Below are positions 33,483-41,932 of a stretch of 64,000 bases of DNA, one piece after another (position 1 is the stretch's first letter; every line of letters begins with the position of its first letter). The position numbers and the translations under genes are program-made. The notes below the pieces were generated by a model, which did no database searches, was not told where the DNA came from, and saw only the letters and a list, made by a program, of their open reading frames with translations. Source of the stretch: Lachnospiraceae bacterium (GTDB taxonomy: Bacteria > Bacillota > Clostridia > Lachnospirales > Lachnospiraceae); NCBI GenBank assembly GCA_030540075.1, contig JAUNWX010000005.1, forward strand, positions 13,052 through 77,051, given 5' to 3'.

Positions 33483-33511
33483 TTGACTTGAAAAAAGGTT
33501 AGTGCTAACTT
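33483..33511 (+). promoter_or_regulatory. feo operon promoter
   Basis: TTGACT, 17-bp spacer, TAACTT. The -10 lies inside the DtxR-type box, the classic arrangement for metal-dependent repression. Confidence 0.6.
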
Positions 33512-33513
33512 AC
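33494..33513. promoter_or_regulatory. DtxR/IdeR-type operator over the feo -10
   Basis: AAGGTTAGTGCTAACTTA is close to the DtxR consensus TTAGGTTAGGCTAACCTAA. It overlaps the spacer and -10 of the feo promoter. A further GTTAGC..GTCTAATTAGAC palindromic stretch follows at 33523-33545. Confidence 0.65.
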
Positions 33514-33740
33514 TAGCGTGAAGTTAGCTTCGTCTAATTAGACGGGACTAATCTATATTTCTATGTAGATGTGGCGGCTTCATCTGCAGTCAGACACAGC
33601 ACGACGAAAGCCGAAATTCAGCTGTCTGATGTGACAGGGGACGGGGTGATACGATCGGAGATCGTGTTGAAAAGCAAGATGTAAGAGGAAAACCGAAGCT
33701 TGATTCGGCGCTGCCATCAACATCAGGTAAAGGAGGTACG

Positions 33741-33959
33741 ATGATGCCATTATCGATGGGAACACAGGGTGAAGAATATGAGATTCAGCGCATCGGAGGA
33801 AATGATAAGACACAGCATTTCCTGGAGTCACTGGGATTCTATGCCGGAGGCAAGGTGAAGATCGTTTCCTGTAATCGCGGCAATCTGATCGTACAGGTGA
33901 AGGAGTCGAGACTGGCACTGGACGAGACGATGGCCCGCAAGGTCATGATCAGCGCGTAA
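33741..33959 (+). CDS. feoA: FeoA domain protein 1
   Basis: 72 residues, an SH3-like FeoA protein. HFLESLGFYAGGKVKIVSCNRGNLIVQVKESRLALDETMARKVMI fits the FeoA fold (L-x-x-L-G-h-x-x-G-x-x-V). FeoA is a small cytosolic partner of the FeoB ferrous iron permease. AAGGAGG precedes tandem ATG codons at 33741 and 33744. First gene of feoA-feoA-feoB-accessory. Confidence 0.9.
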   Translation: MMPLSMGTQGEEYEIQRIGGNDKTQHFLESLGFYAGGKVKIVSCNRGNLIVQVKESRLALDETMARKVMISA

Positions 33960-34014
33960 ATAAGTATAATCCGTAGCGTGTCTGCGTTTTATAGATATAG
34001 AGGAGGGAACAGAG

Positions 34015-34245
34015 TTGAAGACATTAAGAGAGGTTCAGCCAGGTGAGGATTGCGTTGTAGCGAAGATCACCGGCGAGGGTGCCATCAAGAGAAGAATCAT
34101 GGATATGGGTATCACGAAGGGCACCGTCCTTCATGTACGTAAGGCGGCGCCGCTCGGCGATCCGATCGAGATCACCGTACGTGGCTACGAGCTTTCCGTC
34201 CGGAAGGCCGACGCCGAGATGGTGCAGGTCGAGACGAAGGCCTGA
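34015..34245 (+). CDS. feoA: FeoA domain protein 2
   Basis: 76 residues; TTG start at 34015 supported by AGGAGGG 7 nt upstream. EGAIKRRIMDMGITKGTVLHVRKAAPLGDPIEITVRGYELSVRKADAEMVQV is a textbook FeoA, closer to the consensus than FeoA-1. Two FeoA genes before feoB are common in Clostridia. The 180-nt gap to feoB is filled with tandem repeats (34258-34368). Confidence 0.9.
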   Translation: MKTLREVQPGEDCVVAKITGEGAIKRRIMDMGITKGTVLHVRKAAPLGDPIEITVRGYELSVRKADAEMVQVETKA

Positions 34246-34257
34246 GCACAGCAGATA

Positions 34258-34368
34258 TGAAGCGGGCAGTGCCCGGCCTCGACGCCTGGTGCCTGCCGGA
34301 AATGAGCGGGCGGTGCCCGACGAAAGGCCTGGCGCCTGCCGGAAATAAACGGGCGGTGCCCGGATGGA
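34258..34368. repeat. Tandem repeat of about 44 bp in the feoA-feoB spacer
   Basis: Two and a half units: GAAGCGGGCAGTGCCCGG.., GAGCGGGCGGTGCCCGAC.., AAACGGGCGGTGCCCGGA; between them GCCTGGTGCCTGCCGGAAAT and GCCTGGCGCCTGCCGGAAAT. Each unit contains CGGGC..GCCCG and can fold. It ends with GCATTGGCC at 34370. Confidence 0.75.
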
Positions 34369-34425
34369 AGCATTGGCCACGGAGGACGTGGCGGAGCATG
34401 AAAATCTTAGAGGGGGAAAAATCAA

Positions 34426-36633
34426 ATGGCAATTACGATTGCACTCGCAGGTAATCCGAACTGCGGTAAGACGACGCTGTTTAACCAGCTGACCGGATCG
34501 AACCAGTACGTTGGTAACTGGCCGGGCGTTACAGTAGAGAAGAAGGAAGGTAAGCTGAAGGGCCACGCCGACGTGACCATCGCCGATCTTCCGGGTATTT
34601 ATTCACTTTCTCCATACACACTGGAGGAGGTGGTCGCGAGAAACTACCTCATCAACACGAAGCCGGATGCGATCCTGAACATCGTGGATGGTACGAATCT
34701 CGAGCGTAACCTCTACCTCACCACACAGCTCAAGGAGCTCGGTATCCCGGTGGTGATGGCGGTCAACATGATGGATGTCGTAGAGAAGAACGGCGACCAG
34801 ATCCGCCTCGACCAGATCGAGAAGTACCTCGGCTGTAAGGCCGTCAAGATCTCCGCACTGAACGGTACGGGCATCAAGGAGGCGACCGAGCTCGCGATCC
34901 ATGAGGCACAGACCGGCTCCACCGAGATCGTGCACAGCTTTTCGAACGAAGTGATGGAGGCAATCCTCCAGATCGAGGAGAAGATCGCTGCCTACGTTCC
35001 AGAGGGCGAGAAGCGCTTCTTCGCCGTCAAGCTCTTCGAGCGTGATGACAAGATCCGCCACGAGATGATCGGTGCCGGCCAGAACGTCGACGTCGAGTCC
35101 ATCATCGCTGCGGTTGAGAAGGCAGAGGACGACGATGCCGAGTCCATCATCACCAACGAGCGGTACACCTACATTCAGAACATGATCGCGGCGGCGTACA
35201 CGAAGAAGCACGTCGGCAAGCTGTCCACCTCCGACCGGATCGACAGCATCGTCACGAACCGTTTCCTGGCGCTCCCGATCTTCGCAGCCGTGATGTGGCT
35301 TGTATACTACATCTCCATCTCGACGATCGGTACGATCGGTACCGACTGGGTCAATGATGTCCTGTTTGGCTCAGACCCGTGGTCTTTCTTCGGCCTCTGC
35401 GAGCTGCCGTCGATCCCAGGACTCTTCGAAGGCATCCTCAGTGCACTCGGCACCGGTGAGGTATTGACAAGTCTCGTCCTCGACGGTATCGTCGCAGGTA
35501 TCGGTGCGGTGCTCGGCTTCCTGCCGCAGATGCTCGTCCTGTTCTTCTTCCTCGCCTTCCTCGAGGGCTGTGGATACATGGCGCGTATCGCCTTCATCCT
35601 GGATCGAATCTTCCGTCGTTTCGGTCTCTCCGGCAAGTCCTTCATCCCGATGCTGATCGGCTCCGGCTGCGGCGTTCCGGGTGTCATGGCATCGAGAACG
35701 ATCGAGAACGAGCGTGACCGTCGTATGACGATCATGACCACGACCTTCATCCCATGTTCAGCGAAGCTTCCGGTCATCGCCCTCCTCGCAGGTGCGGTAT
35801 TCGGCGGTGCTTCCTGGGTCGCACCATCCTCGTACTTCCTCGGCATCGCAGCCATCATCTTCTCCGGTATCGTACTGAAGAAGACGAAGTGGTTCGCAGG
35901 TGACCCGGCTCCATTCGTTATGGAGCTCCCGGCGTACCACCTTCCGAGACCGATCGACATCCTGAAGTCCATGTATGAGCGTGGCTCCTCCTTCGTAAAG
36001 AAGGCAGGCTCGATCATCCTTCTGTCCACCATCGCGGTATGGTTCACCTCCTCCTTCGGTATGCAGGACGGCCAGTTCGGCATGGTCGACATGGACAACT
36101 CCATCCTCGCGGCCATCGGTAACGCGATCGCCTGGATCTTCACACCGCTCGGCTGGGCAGACTGGAAGTCCGCTGTGGCTGCCGTGACCGGCCTCGTCGC
36201 CAAGGAGAACGTCGTCGGTACCTTCGGTATCCTCTTCCATTATGAAGGAGCAGAGGAGCTCGCCGAGGCAGGTGACCAGATCTGGAACCTCGTACAGGCG
36301 AACTACTCCGGTGTCGCTGCCGGCTACAGCTTCCTCGCCTTCAACCTGCTCTGCGCACCTTGCTTCGCAGCGATCGGCGCGATCCGTCGTGAGATGAACA
36401 ACGCGAAGTGGACCTGGAGAGCGATCGGCTGGGAGTGCGGCCTCGCGTACTGCGTCGGCACAGTCATCTATCAGATCGGCGGCCTTTTCACCGGTGAAGC
36501 ACACTTCGGTATCTTCACCGTCATCGCCATCGCCCTCGTCGTCCTCGGCATCTGGGCCCTGGTTCGCCCGTACCACGAAGCGACGGAGCTCTCTGACAAG
36601 TTCGACTCCGTAGCCGCCGCGGCACAGAAGTAA
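34426..36633 (+). CDS. feoB: Ferrous iron permease FeoB
   Basis: 735 residues. N-terminal GTPase domain: G1 GNPNCGKTTLFN (residues 9-20), G3 DLPGIYSLSPYT, G4 NMMD, G5 SALNG; then a GDI-like helical domain and a membrane domain with two Gate motifs (AIAGAV-type segments; SGCGVPGVMASRTI and PCFAAIGAIRREMN). Imports Fe2+ across the cytoplasmic membrane, essential for the Fe-S and glycyl-radical enzymes encoded nearby. SD AGAGGGGG before ATG. Length and motifs are normal. Confidence 0.96.
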   Translation: MAITIALAGNPNCGKTTLFNQLTGSNQYVGNWPGVTVEKKEGKLKGHADVTIADLPGIYSLSPYTLEEVVARNYLINTKPDAILNIVDGTNLERNLYLTTQLKELGIPVVMAVNMMDVVEKNGDQIRLDQIEKYLGCKAVKISALNGTGIKEATELAIHEAQTGSTEIVHSFSNEVMEAILQIEEKIAAYVPEGEKRFFAVKLFERDDKIRHEMIGAGQNVDVESIIAAVEKAEDDDAESIITNERYTYIQNMIAAAYTKKHVGKLSTSDRIDSIVTNRFLALPIFAAVMWLVYYISISTIGTIGTDWVNDVLFGSDPWSFFGLCELPSIPGLFEGILSALGTGEVLTSLVLDGIVAGIGAVLGFLPQMLVLFFFLAFLEGCGYMARIAFILDRIFRRFGLSGKSFIPMLIGSGCGVPGVMASRTIENERDRRMTIMTTTFIPCSAKLPVIALLAGAVFGGASWVAPSSYFLGIAAIIFSGIVLKKTKWFAGDPAPFVMELPAYHLPRPIDILKSMYERGSSFVKKAGSIILLSTIAVWFTSSFGMQDGQFGMVDMDNSILAAIGNAIAWIFTPLGWADWKSAVAAVTGLVAKENVVGTFGILFHYEGAEELAEAGDQIWNLVQANYSGVAAGYSFLAFNLLCAPCFAAIGAIRREMNNAKWTWRAIGWECGLAYCVGTVIYQIGGLFTGEAHFGIFTVIAIALVVLGIWALVRPYHEATELSDKFDSVAAAAQK

Positions 36634-36650
36634 TTTCAGAAGTATTTCAG

Positions 36651-36766
36651 GCCGATGCCTCCGGGCACCACGCAGATGGTGAAGCTGGAGGCATTGCCCA
36701 CCGAAGTTTATCCGGCCAATGCCGACAGGCACCACGATGATGGTGCAGCCGGAAGCATTGTCCTCA
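36651..36766. repeat. Two-unit hairpin repeat between feoB and the accessory gene
   Basis: Unit 1: GGCCGATGCCTCC..CACCA..TGGTG..GGAGGCATTGCCC. Unit 2, 63 bp later: GGCCAATGCCGACAGG..CACCA..TGGTG..GCATTGTCC. Each forms a hairpin; in unit 2 the arms are CAATGC and GCATTG, so the GGCCAATGC motif is part of the stem. Confidence 0.75.
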
Positions 36767-36779
36767 GAAAGGAGGAAAA

Positions 36780-37001
36780 ATGGGAGATCTCATCGTGGGA
36801 GGACTGATCGCACTTATGGTGATCCTCATCCTCCGAAGCCTTCATAAGGCCGTCGCGAAAAGCGGCGCCTGCGCGTTCTGCAGCTACGCGAAAAACGGCT
36901 GCGACCACGTCGGCCATCACGAGCTCGACCTCGAGCGCGCTGAAAGCCGGCTGAACGCCACCCAGAAGGCAATCCTCGCGAAACATCGCAAGCAGATTTG
37001 A
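36780..37001 (+). CDS. FeoB-associated Cys-rich membrane protein
   Basis: 73 residues: one N-terminal membrane helix (LIVGGLIALMVILILRSL) and a short C-x2-C..C-x2-H type cluster (GACAFCSYAKNGCDHVGHH), the pattern of FeoB-associated Cys-rich proteins (FeoC-like role in Gram-positives). AAGGAGG lies 5 nt before the ATG at 36780. Last gene of the feo operon, followed by a terminator at 37009. Role in iron transfer is inferred from context. Confidence 0.82.
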   Translation: MGDLIVGGLIALMVILILRSLHKAVAKSGACAFCSYAKNGCDHVGHHELDLERAESRLNATQKAILAKHRKQI

Positions 37002-37008
37002 CTGAACA

Positions 37009-37056
37009 GAAGCCAGCACCATGACGAAGAGAAGCGTGATCGTGCTGGCTTCTTTA
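37009..37056 (+). terminator. Terminator of the feo operon
   Basis: GAAGCCAGCAC pairs with GTGCTGGCTTC around a 22-nt loop, followed by TTTATC. Confidence 0.75.
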
Positions 37057-37083
37057 TCACCTTTTGCTTTAACACATTACAGC

Positions 37084-37166
37084 TGTGAAGTACTGCTTAG
37101 GGTTCCCAGCTTAAAATTCACCGGCCTCATAGTACTGTGCTTCTGTTGCAGGCCCGCCGGGCATCT
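37084..37166. repeat. Copy E of the AGTACTGTGC hairpin family (degenerate)
   Basis: CATAGTACTGTGCTTCTGTT with GGCCT/AGGCC arms and GCCCGCCGGGC at the right end. Between the feo terminator and the pgl promoter. Confidence 0.6.
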
Positions 37167-37212
37167 CGCCATGAAATATTTTGCGGAATTTTCAGCGGAC
37201 ACATCGTTATCA

Positions 37213-37242
37213 TTGTAACAGGCCCGTAAACTGTGATAAAAT
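37213..37242 (+). promoter_or_regulatory. Promoter of the lactonase gene
   Basis: TTGTAA, 18-bp spacer, TAAAAT. Confidence 0.6.
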
Positions 37243-37293
37243 AGATACAATTTTATGAGATGTACGCCCGAAAGGACGTCGAGAGGGGCAGAA

Positions 37294-38373
37294 ATGAGTA
37301 AAGAGAAATACATGGCATATATCGGTTCCTACAGCTACACGGGCAATGCAAAGGGCATCACCATCTGTGATGTCGATGTAGAGAAGGGAACCTTCACGAA
37401 GCGGACCGAGATCGAGGTGAACAACTCCTCCTACCTCGTCGCATCGAGAGACCAGAAGACACTGTATTCCATCGCGGATGAGGGCGTGGTTTCCTTCCGT
37501 ATCCTCGAGAATGGTGCGCTGCAGAAGCTGAACACCCAGAACATCCGTGGCATGCGTGGCTGCCACCTCGCAATCGACCAGTTCGATCAGTACCTGATGG
37601 TATCCGGCTACCACGATGGCAAGGCGACCCTGCTCGCACTGAATCCGGACGGCTCCGTCGGCCCGATCGTCGACGGTGTCTTCGATAAGGGCATCGGCTC
37701 CGTCGCAGAGCGGACCTTCCGCCCGCACGTATCCTGCGCACGCATGACCGATGATCAGAAGTATATCCTCGTCGCAGACCTCGGAATCGACCAGGTACGC
37801 GTATTCCGCTTCGATAAGGCGGACGGACGCATGCGTCAGATCGACACCATCCGCTGCGAGCTGAAGTCCGCACCGCGTCACTTCCGCTTTTCACCGGATC
37901 GCCGCTACCTCTACCTTATGTATGAGGTGAAGAATGTGATCGACGTCTTCCGTTTCACGGAGGGCAAGAAGCCGAACGACGTGAACCTCGAGAAGATCCA
38001 GACCATCTCGACCCACAACGACCCGTCGAACAGCCCGCTGATCGCGGCATGTCAGATGCGCTTCTCACCGGATAAGGATGCGAAGCATCTGTTTGTGTCC
38101 AATGCCGGCATCGATACGATCACGATGTATGAGCGTGACGTCGAGACAGGCCTTCTTACGATGAAGAGCTCCCTCCCGGTATCCGGTGTTTACCCGAAGG
38201 ACTTCTGCATCTTCCCGGATGAGAAGCACATCGCGGCAGCGAACAACGAGTCCGGTACGATCACCTTCTTCTCGATGGATTATAATACGGGTATGCTCGT
38301 GATGAGCGCCCGCGATATCCCGGTGGATGAGCCGAACTGCATCTGCATGGTGAAGCTGCCATCCGGTAAATAA
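37294..38373 (+). CDS. pgl: Lactonase family beta-propeller protein (6-phosphogluconolactonase, YbhE type)
   Basis: 359 residues of a seven-bladed propeller. YMAYIGSYSYTGNAKGITICDVDVE at the N-terminus, RPHVSCARMTDDQKYILVADLGIDQVRVFRFD in the middle and RHFRFSPDRRYLYLMYEVKN are YbhE-type blocks (the family reads PHxxxxxPDGRFxxVADLGxD). Hydrolyses 6-phosphogluconolactone in the oxidative pentose phosphate pathway; some family members act on other lactones. ATG at 37294 has GAGAGGGG upstream. No other oxidative PPP gene lies nearby. No terminator is seen; two hairpins without T-runs precede aroC. Confidence 0.82.
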   Translation: MSKEKYMAYIGSYSYTGNAKGITICDVDVEKGTFTKRTEIEVNNSSYLVASRDQKTLYSIADEGVVSFRILENGALQKLNTQNIRGMRGCHLAIDQFDQYLMVSGYHDGKATLLALNPDGSVGPIVDGVFDKGIGSVAERTFRPHVSCARMTDDQKYILVADLGIDQVRVFRFDKADGRMRQIDTIRCELKSAPRHFRFSPDRRYLYLMYEVKNVIDVFRFTEGKKPNDVNLEKIQTISTHNDPSNSPLIAACQMRFSPDKDAKHLFVSNAGIDTITMYERDVETGLLTMKSSLPVSGVYPKDFCIFPDEKHIAAANNESGTITFFSMDYNTGMLVMSARDIPVDEPNCICMVKLPSGK

Positions 38374-38405
38374 TCTTCAGGGTCGCATGAACATATGAAA
38401 CAGAA

Positions 38406-38482
38406 GGTCTCTGCTGCCGCGCGTGGCGGAGACCGATCGATACACAGACGGGAATGGAGAGAGCTGACGCGCTCTCCATTCC
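38406..38482 (+). other. Two hairpins in the aroC leader
   Basis: GGTCTCTGC..GCGGAGACC (38406-38434) and GGAATGGAGAGAGC, TGAC, GCGCTCTCCATTCC (38451-38482, one mismatch). Neither has a T-run. The second ends 10 nt before the GGGGG ribosome site of aroC and might control its translation. Confidence 0.5.
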
Positions 38483-38501
38483 GCGTATCAGGGGGACATC
38501 T

Positions 38502-39716
38502 ATGGCAGGCAATACATTTGGTAAACTTTTTCGTATCACCACCTTCGGTGAGTCACACGGACCGGCACTCGGCGTCATCATCGATGGCTGCCCGGCCGGC
38601 CTCCCACTGTCCGTCGAGGACATTCAGCCGTATATGGACCGGCGGAAGCCGGGTCAGAATCTGAAGGCCACTCAGCGGAAGGAGGACGACCGGATCGAGA
38701 TCCTCTCGGGTGTGTTCGAGGGAAAGACGACCGGTACGCCGATCGCGATGATGGTGCGGAACAGTGACCAGCACAGTAAGGACTACTCGGACATCGCCCA
38801 CGTGTTCCGTCCGGGTCACGCCGATTACGGCTTCTATGAGAAGTACGGTTTTCGTGACTACCGCGGCGGCGGTCGCTCCAGCGGTCGCGAGACCCTCGCG
38901 CGTGTTGCCGGTGGTGCCGTGGCGGCGAAGGTGCTGTCGGATCTCGGCATCACGGTAGACGCGGAGGTGACGGAGCTCGCCGGCATCGACGTGACGACCC
39001 CGGCAGGACAGGAGGCAGCGGACCAGCGCATCCTCGAGCTCCGTGAGGAGAAGGACAGCGCCGGTGGCGTCGTGACCTGCTTCGTCAACAACATGCCGAC
39101 CGGCATCGGTGAGCCGGTCTTCGATAAGCTCGACGCCCGCCTCGCCCAGGCCGTGATGTCGATCGGTGCGGTCAAGGCCGTGGAGATCGGCGACGGGACG
39201 AAGGCCGCCCGCGCCCTCGGCTCCGAGAACAATGACGGCTTCGAGGCCGTCGCGGTGCCGATCGCCCCGATGGAGGTCGACGAGGAGGATGAGGACTACG
39301 AGCACCAGCCGAGCCTCGAGGACGTGAACCGCGCCCGTGCACTCCATGACGAGACGCCGCTCACGGAAGAGGAGTTTGAGGAGATGCTTGCAAGTGGTGA
39401 GCTCGACGGCCTGGAGGAGGTCTTCCGTGTGAAGACGAACCACGCCGGTGGCATCCTCGGCGGCATGTCCGACGGTGCCGAGATCGTTCTCCGCGCCTAC
39501 TTCAAGCCGACCCCGTCTATCGCTCGCCCGCAGGAAACCGCGAACGAAGAGGGCGATAACATCACGATCGAAATCAAGGGCCGTCACGACCCGACCGTCG
39601 TCGAGCGGGCCTGTGTCGTCGTGGAGTGTATGGTGGCGATCACCGTACTCGACGCGCTCCTCGAGAACATGGGCGCGCAGATGGAGTTCCTGCACGAGAT
39701 CTATCCGCTTGATTAA
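38502..39716 (+). CDS. aroC: Chorismate synthase
   Basis: 404 residues. Converts EPSP to chorismate with reduced FMN. GKLFRITTFGESHGPALGVIIDGCPAGLPL, RVAGGAVAAKVL preceded by YRGGGRSSGRETLAR, and NHAGGILGGMSDG are the three signatures. Odd: between GSENNDGFEA and NHAGG the usual short loop is enlarged to about 60 residues of very acidic sequence (MEVDEEDEDYEHQPSLEDVN.., PLTEEEFEEMLASGELDGLEE), which makes the protein longer than the typical 360-390. ATG at 38502 with GGGGGAC upstream. Stands alone, not in an aro operon. Confidence 0.95.
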   Translation: MAGNTFGKLFRITTFGESHGPALGVIIDGCPAGLPLSVEDIQPYMDRRKPGQNLKATQRKEDDRIEILSGVFEGKTTGTPIAMMVRNSDQHSKDYSDIAHVFRPGHADYGFYEKYGFRDYRGGGRSSGRETLARVAGGAVAAKVLSDLGITVDAEVTELAGIDVTTPAGQEAADQRILELREEKDSAGGVVTCFVNNMPTGIGEPVFDKLDARLAQAVMSIGAVKAVEIGDGTKAARALGSENNDGFEAVAVPIAPMEVDEEDEDYEHQPSLEDVNRARALHDETPLTEEEFEEMLASGELDGLEEVFRVKTNHAGGILGGMSDGAEIVLRAYFKPTPSIARPQETANEEGDNITIEIKGRHDPTVVERACVVVECMVAITVLDALLENMGAQMEFLHEIYPLD

Positions 39717-39845
39717 GCGGGAGAGAAAGAGTATTTTATTAGTAAAGCGCTTTACTGCCGCGCGGGCGGGTGCCACCTGAGAGGTCGCCTGCATTGGCGC
39801 CGGGGACAGTAGCGGAAACCATGACAGACAACAGGAGGTATGAAT

Positions 39846-40229
39846 ATGGCAGATCAGATGTCAAAGGATTATGATGCAGTGAAGGAGCTCGGTCTCTGTG
39901 TACTGCATGTAGGTATCAATGCAAACGGCGAGGAGGATGCGCTCAGAATCGCAGACGAGTTCCAGACCCTCATGGGCTTCATCCCGAGAGTCGGCAACAG
40001 CTCCATCTTCGCTTCGGACCTCATCGAGATCATGAAGAAGGACGGCCCGGGTGAGAAGGGCCACATCGCGATCGGCTGCCATGATGTAGACGCCGCAGTT
40101 GCTTTCTTCGAGAAGCGTGGCATGGGCGTGAAGCCGGAGACCGCAAAGAAGAACCCGGACGGCAGTCTCATGTTTATCTACCTCGATAAGCAGATCGCAG
40201 GCTTCGCGATTCACCTGAAGAAGTATTAA
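39846..40229 (+). CDS. VOC-fold protein related to the C-terminal domain of clostridial KDPG aldolases
   Basis: 127 residues. LCVLHVGINANGEEDALRIADEFQTLMGFIPRVGNSSIFASDLIEIMKKDGPGEKGHIAIGCHDVDAAVAFFEKRGMGVKPETAKKNPDGSLMFIYLD reads as one vicinal-oxygen-chelate unit. From memory it resembles the domain fused behind KDPG/KHG aldolase in some Clostridia; here no aldolase is attached or nearby. Metal binding is possible (HVG, HIAIG) but not certain. ATG at 39846 is preferred to ATG at 39840 because AGGAGG (39832-39837) is then 8 nt away. The 129-nt gap after aroC holds a GC-rich hairpin with GCATTGGC. Confidence 0.65.
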   Translation: MADQMSKDYDAVKELGLCVLHVGINANGEEDALRIADEFQTLMGFIPRVGNSSIFASDLIEIMKKDGPGEKGHIAIGCHDVDAAVAFFEKRGMGVKPETAKKNPDGSLMFIYLDKQIAGFAIHLKKY

Positions 40230-40270
40230 TCACTGGGGTGCGCCCGAAGGGATTTATACGAATCTTATGC

Positions 40271-40300
40271 GCCGGAGGATAATCCTCCGGCTTTTCTCTT
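40271..40300 (+). terminator. Terminator after the VOC gene
   Basis: GCCGGAGGA, TA, ATCCTCCGGC, then TTTTCTCTT. Confidence 0.85.
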
Positions 40301-40326
40301 GTAAATCCTTTTTCACATGCTAAAAT
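40299..40326 (+). promoter_or_regulatory. Promoter of proS
   Basis: TTGTAA, 16-bp spacer, TGC-TAAAAT (extended -10). It begins at the end of the preceding terminator. The leader then folds TGCGACGGCA against TGCCGTCGCA (40344-40385); no T-box is recognised. Confidence 0.6.
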
Positions 40327-40407
40327 AGATGCGCATATAAACCTGCGACGGCAAGGCACGAAGGATGTGCGACGGTGCCGTCGCATTCAAAAAGAAAGGC
40401 TATGATT

Positions 40408-41844
40408 ATGGCAGACAAGAAACTTGTCGAGCAGATCACTCCTATGGGGGAGGATTTCGCTCAGTGGTACACAGACGTTGTTAAGAAGGCAGAGCTCACG
40501 GACTATTCATCCGTCAAGGGGTTCATGGTCATCCGTCCGGCTGGCTATGCGATCTGGGAGAACATCATGCATGAGCTGGATCAGCGCTTCAAGGCGAGCG
40601 GCGTAGAGAACGTAGCGATGCCAATGCTGATTCCGGAGTCCCTCCTTCAGAAGGAGAAGGACCACGTCGAGGGCTTCGCACCGGAGGTTGCCTGGGTAAC
40701 CGAGGGTGGACAGAAGAAGCTCGAGGAGCGTCTCTGCGTACGCCCGACCTCCGAGACACTGTTCTGTGATTACTTCTCAAAGGTCGTAAAGTCCTATCGT
40801 GATCTCCCGCAGATCCTCAACCAGTGGGTATCCGTCGTTCGTTGGGAGAAGACCACCCGTCCGTTCCTGAGAACCCGTGAGTTCCTGTGGCAGGAGGGAC
40901 ATACCGTGCACGCAACCGCAGAGCAGGCCGAGGAGAGAACGAAGCTCATGCTCGAGATCTATGCGGACATCAGTGAGAACGTGCTTGCGATCCCGGTCGT
41001 AAAGGGACAGAAGACCGAGAAGGAGAAGTTTGCCGGTGCCGTAGCGACCTATACCATCGAGGCGCTCATGCATGATGGTCAGGCTCTTCAGTGCGCAACC
41101 TCCCACAACTTCGGTGCGGATTTCGCGAAGGCCTTCAACGTACAGTTCCTCGATAAGGACAACCAGCTGAAGCCGGTATATGAGACTTCCTGGGGTATGA
41201 CCACCCGTATGATCGGTGCGCTCATCATGGTACATGGTGATGATTCCGGTCTCAAGCTGCCACCGAGAATCGCGCCGACGCAGATCTGCATCGTACCGAT
41301 CCAGCAGAAGAAGGAAGGCGTGCTTGAGAAGGCTTATGAGCTGAGAGATCAGCTTCGGAAGTCCGGTTTCCGCGTAAAGGTAGACGATGGTGACAAGTCA
41401 CCGGGATTCAAGTTCGCGGACTGTGAGGTACGTGGTATTCCGCTTCGTATCGAGGTTGGCCCGAAGGATATCGAGGCCGGTCATGCCGTACTGGTACGTC
41501 GTGATACTCGTGAGAAGATCCAGGTTTCCTTCGACGAACTCGCGGAGGAGACCGGTAAGCTGCTCGAGCAGATCCAGCAGGATATGTACGACCGCGCGAA
41601 GACCTTCCTCGAGGAGCATACCTCCAGCGCGACCAACATGGACGAGCTCGTCGATATTGTAAACACCAAGCGTGGCTTCGTGAAGGCCATGTGGTGCGGC
41701 TGCCGCGAGTGCGAGGATAAGCTGAAGGAGATGTCCGGCATCACCTCGAGATGTATCCCGTTCGAGCAGGAGACCATCAGTGACAAGTGCGTTGTTTGCG
41801 GAAAGCCGGCGACGAAGATGGTATACTGGGGACGTGCATACTGA
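40408..41844 (+). CDS. proS: Prolyl-tRNA synthetase, archaeal/eukaryotic-type (ProS type 3)
   Basis: 478 residues. Class II synthetase without the bacterial editing insertion: motif 1 region [54 protein letters not shown], motif 2 [24 protein letters not shown], motif 3 in [18 protein letters not shown], then the anticodon-binding domain and a C-terminal zinc-type domain ([20 protein letters not shown]). ATG at 40408 is preferred to 40402 because AAAGG is 8 nt away. A terminator follows at 41869. Confidence 0.95.
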   Translation: MADKKLVEQITPMGEDFAQWYTDVVKKAELTDYSSVKGFMVIRPAGYAIWENIMHELDQRFKASGVENVAMPMLIPESLLQKEKDHVEGFAPEVAWVTEGGQKKLEERLCVRPTSETLFCDYFSKVVKSYRDLPQILNQWVSVVRWEKTTRPFLRTREFLWQEGHTVHATAEQAEERTKLMLEIYADISENVLAIPVVKGQKTEKEKFAGAVATYTIEALMHDGQALQCATSHNFGADFAKAFNVQFLDKDNQLKPVYETSWGMTTRMIGALIMVHGDDSGLKLPPRIAPTQICIVPIQQKKEGVLEKAYELRDQLRKSGFRVKVDDGDKSPGFKFADCEVRGIPLRIEVGPKDIEAGHAVLVRRDTREKIQVSFDELAEETGKLLEQIQQDMYDRAKTFLEEHTSSATNMDELVDIVNTKRGFVKAMWCGCRECEDKLKEMSGITSRCIPFEQETISDKCVVCGKPATKMVYWGRAY

Positions 41845-41868
41845 TCTGATTTGAATATCGGGTGCCGT

Positions 41869-41898
41869 AGAGCTGTCGCGACTGCGACAGCTCTTTTG
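41869..41898 (+). terminator. Terminator of proS
   Basis: GAGCTGTCGC, GACT, GCGACAGCTC, then TTTT. Confidence 0.9.
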
Positions 41899-41925
41899 CG
41901 CTATGCAGGCATTCCATGTTAAAAT
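41896..41925 (+). promoter_or_regulatory. Promoter of cca, placed directly at the start codon
   Basis: TTGCGC, 18-bp spacer, TAAAAT ending 7 bp before the ATG at 41933. Transcription would start at or next to the ATG, implying a leaderless message. Confidence 0.5.
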
Positions 41926-41932
41926 AAGTATA

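Larger units (their letters stand above)
33263..33740. other. Regulatory region between the DtxR-type gene and feoA
   Basis: No gene seen. Contains a motif GGCCAATGC (33397), two DtxR-type boxes (33450, 33494), the feo promoter (33483) and a roughly 220-nt feo leader. The leader has several hairpins (CAGACA-AGC against GCTGTCTG around 33590-33630; ACGAT/ATCGT about 33650; CCGAA/TTCGG about 33693) and AAAGGAGG before feoA. No known riboswitch class recognised. Confidence 0.5.

Noticed and set aside
33483..33511. MntR (rather than DtxR/IdeR) type operator at the feo promoter
   Set aside because: The palindrome GGTTAG/CTAAC matches the DtxR/IdeR consensus better than the MntR site; the metal sensed by the regulator nevertheless cannot be read from sequence.
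40330..40407. T-box leader for proS
   Set aside because: Leader is under 90 nt, with no T-box AGGGTGGNACCGCG sequence and only one simple hairpin.
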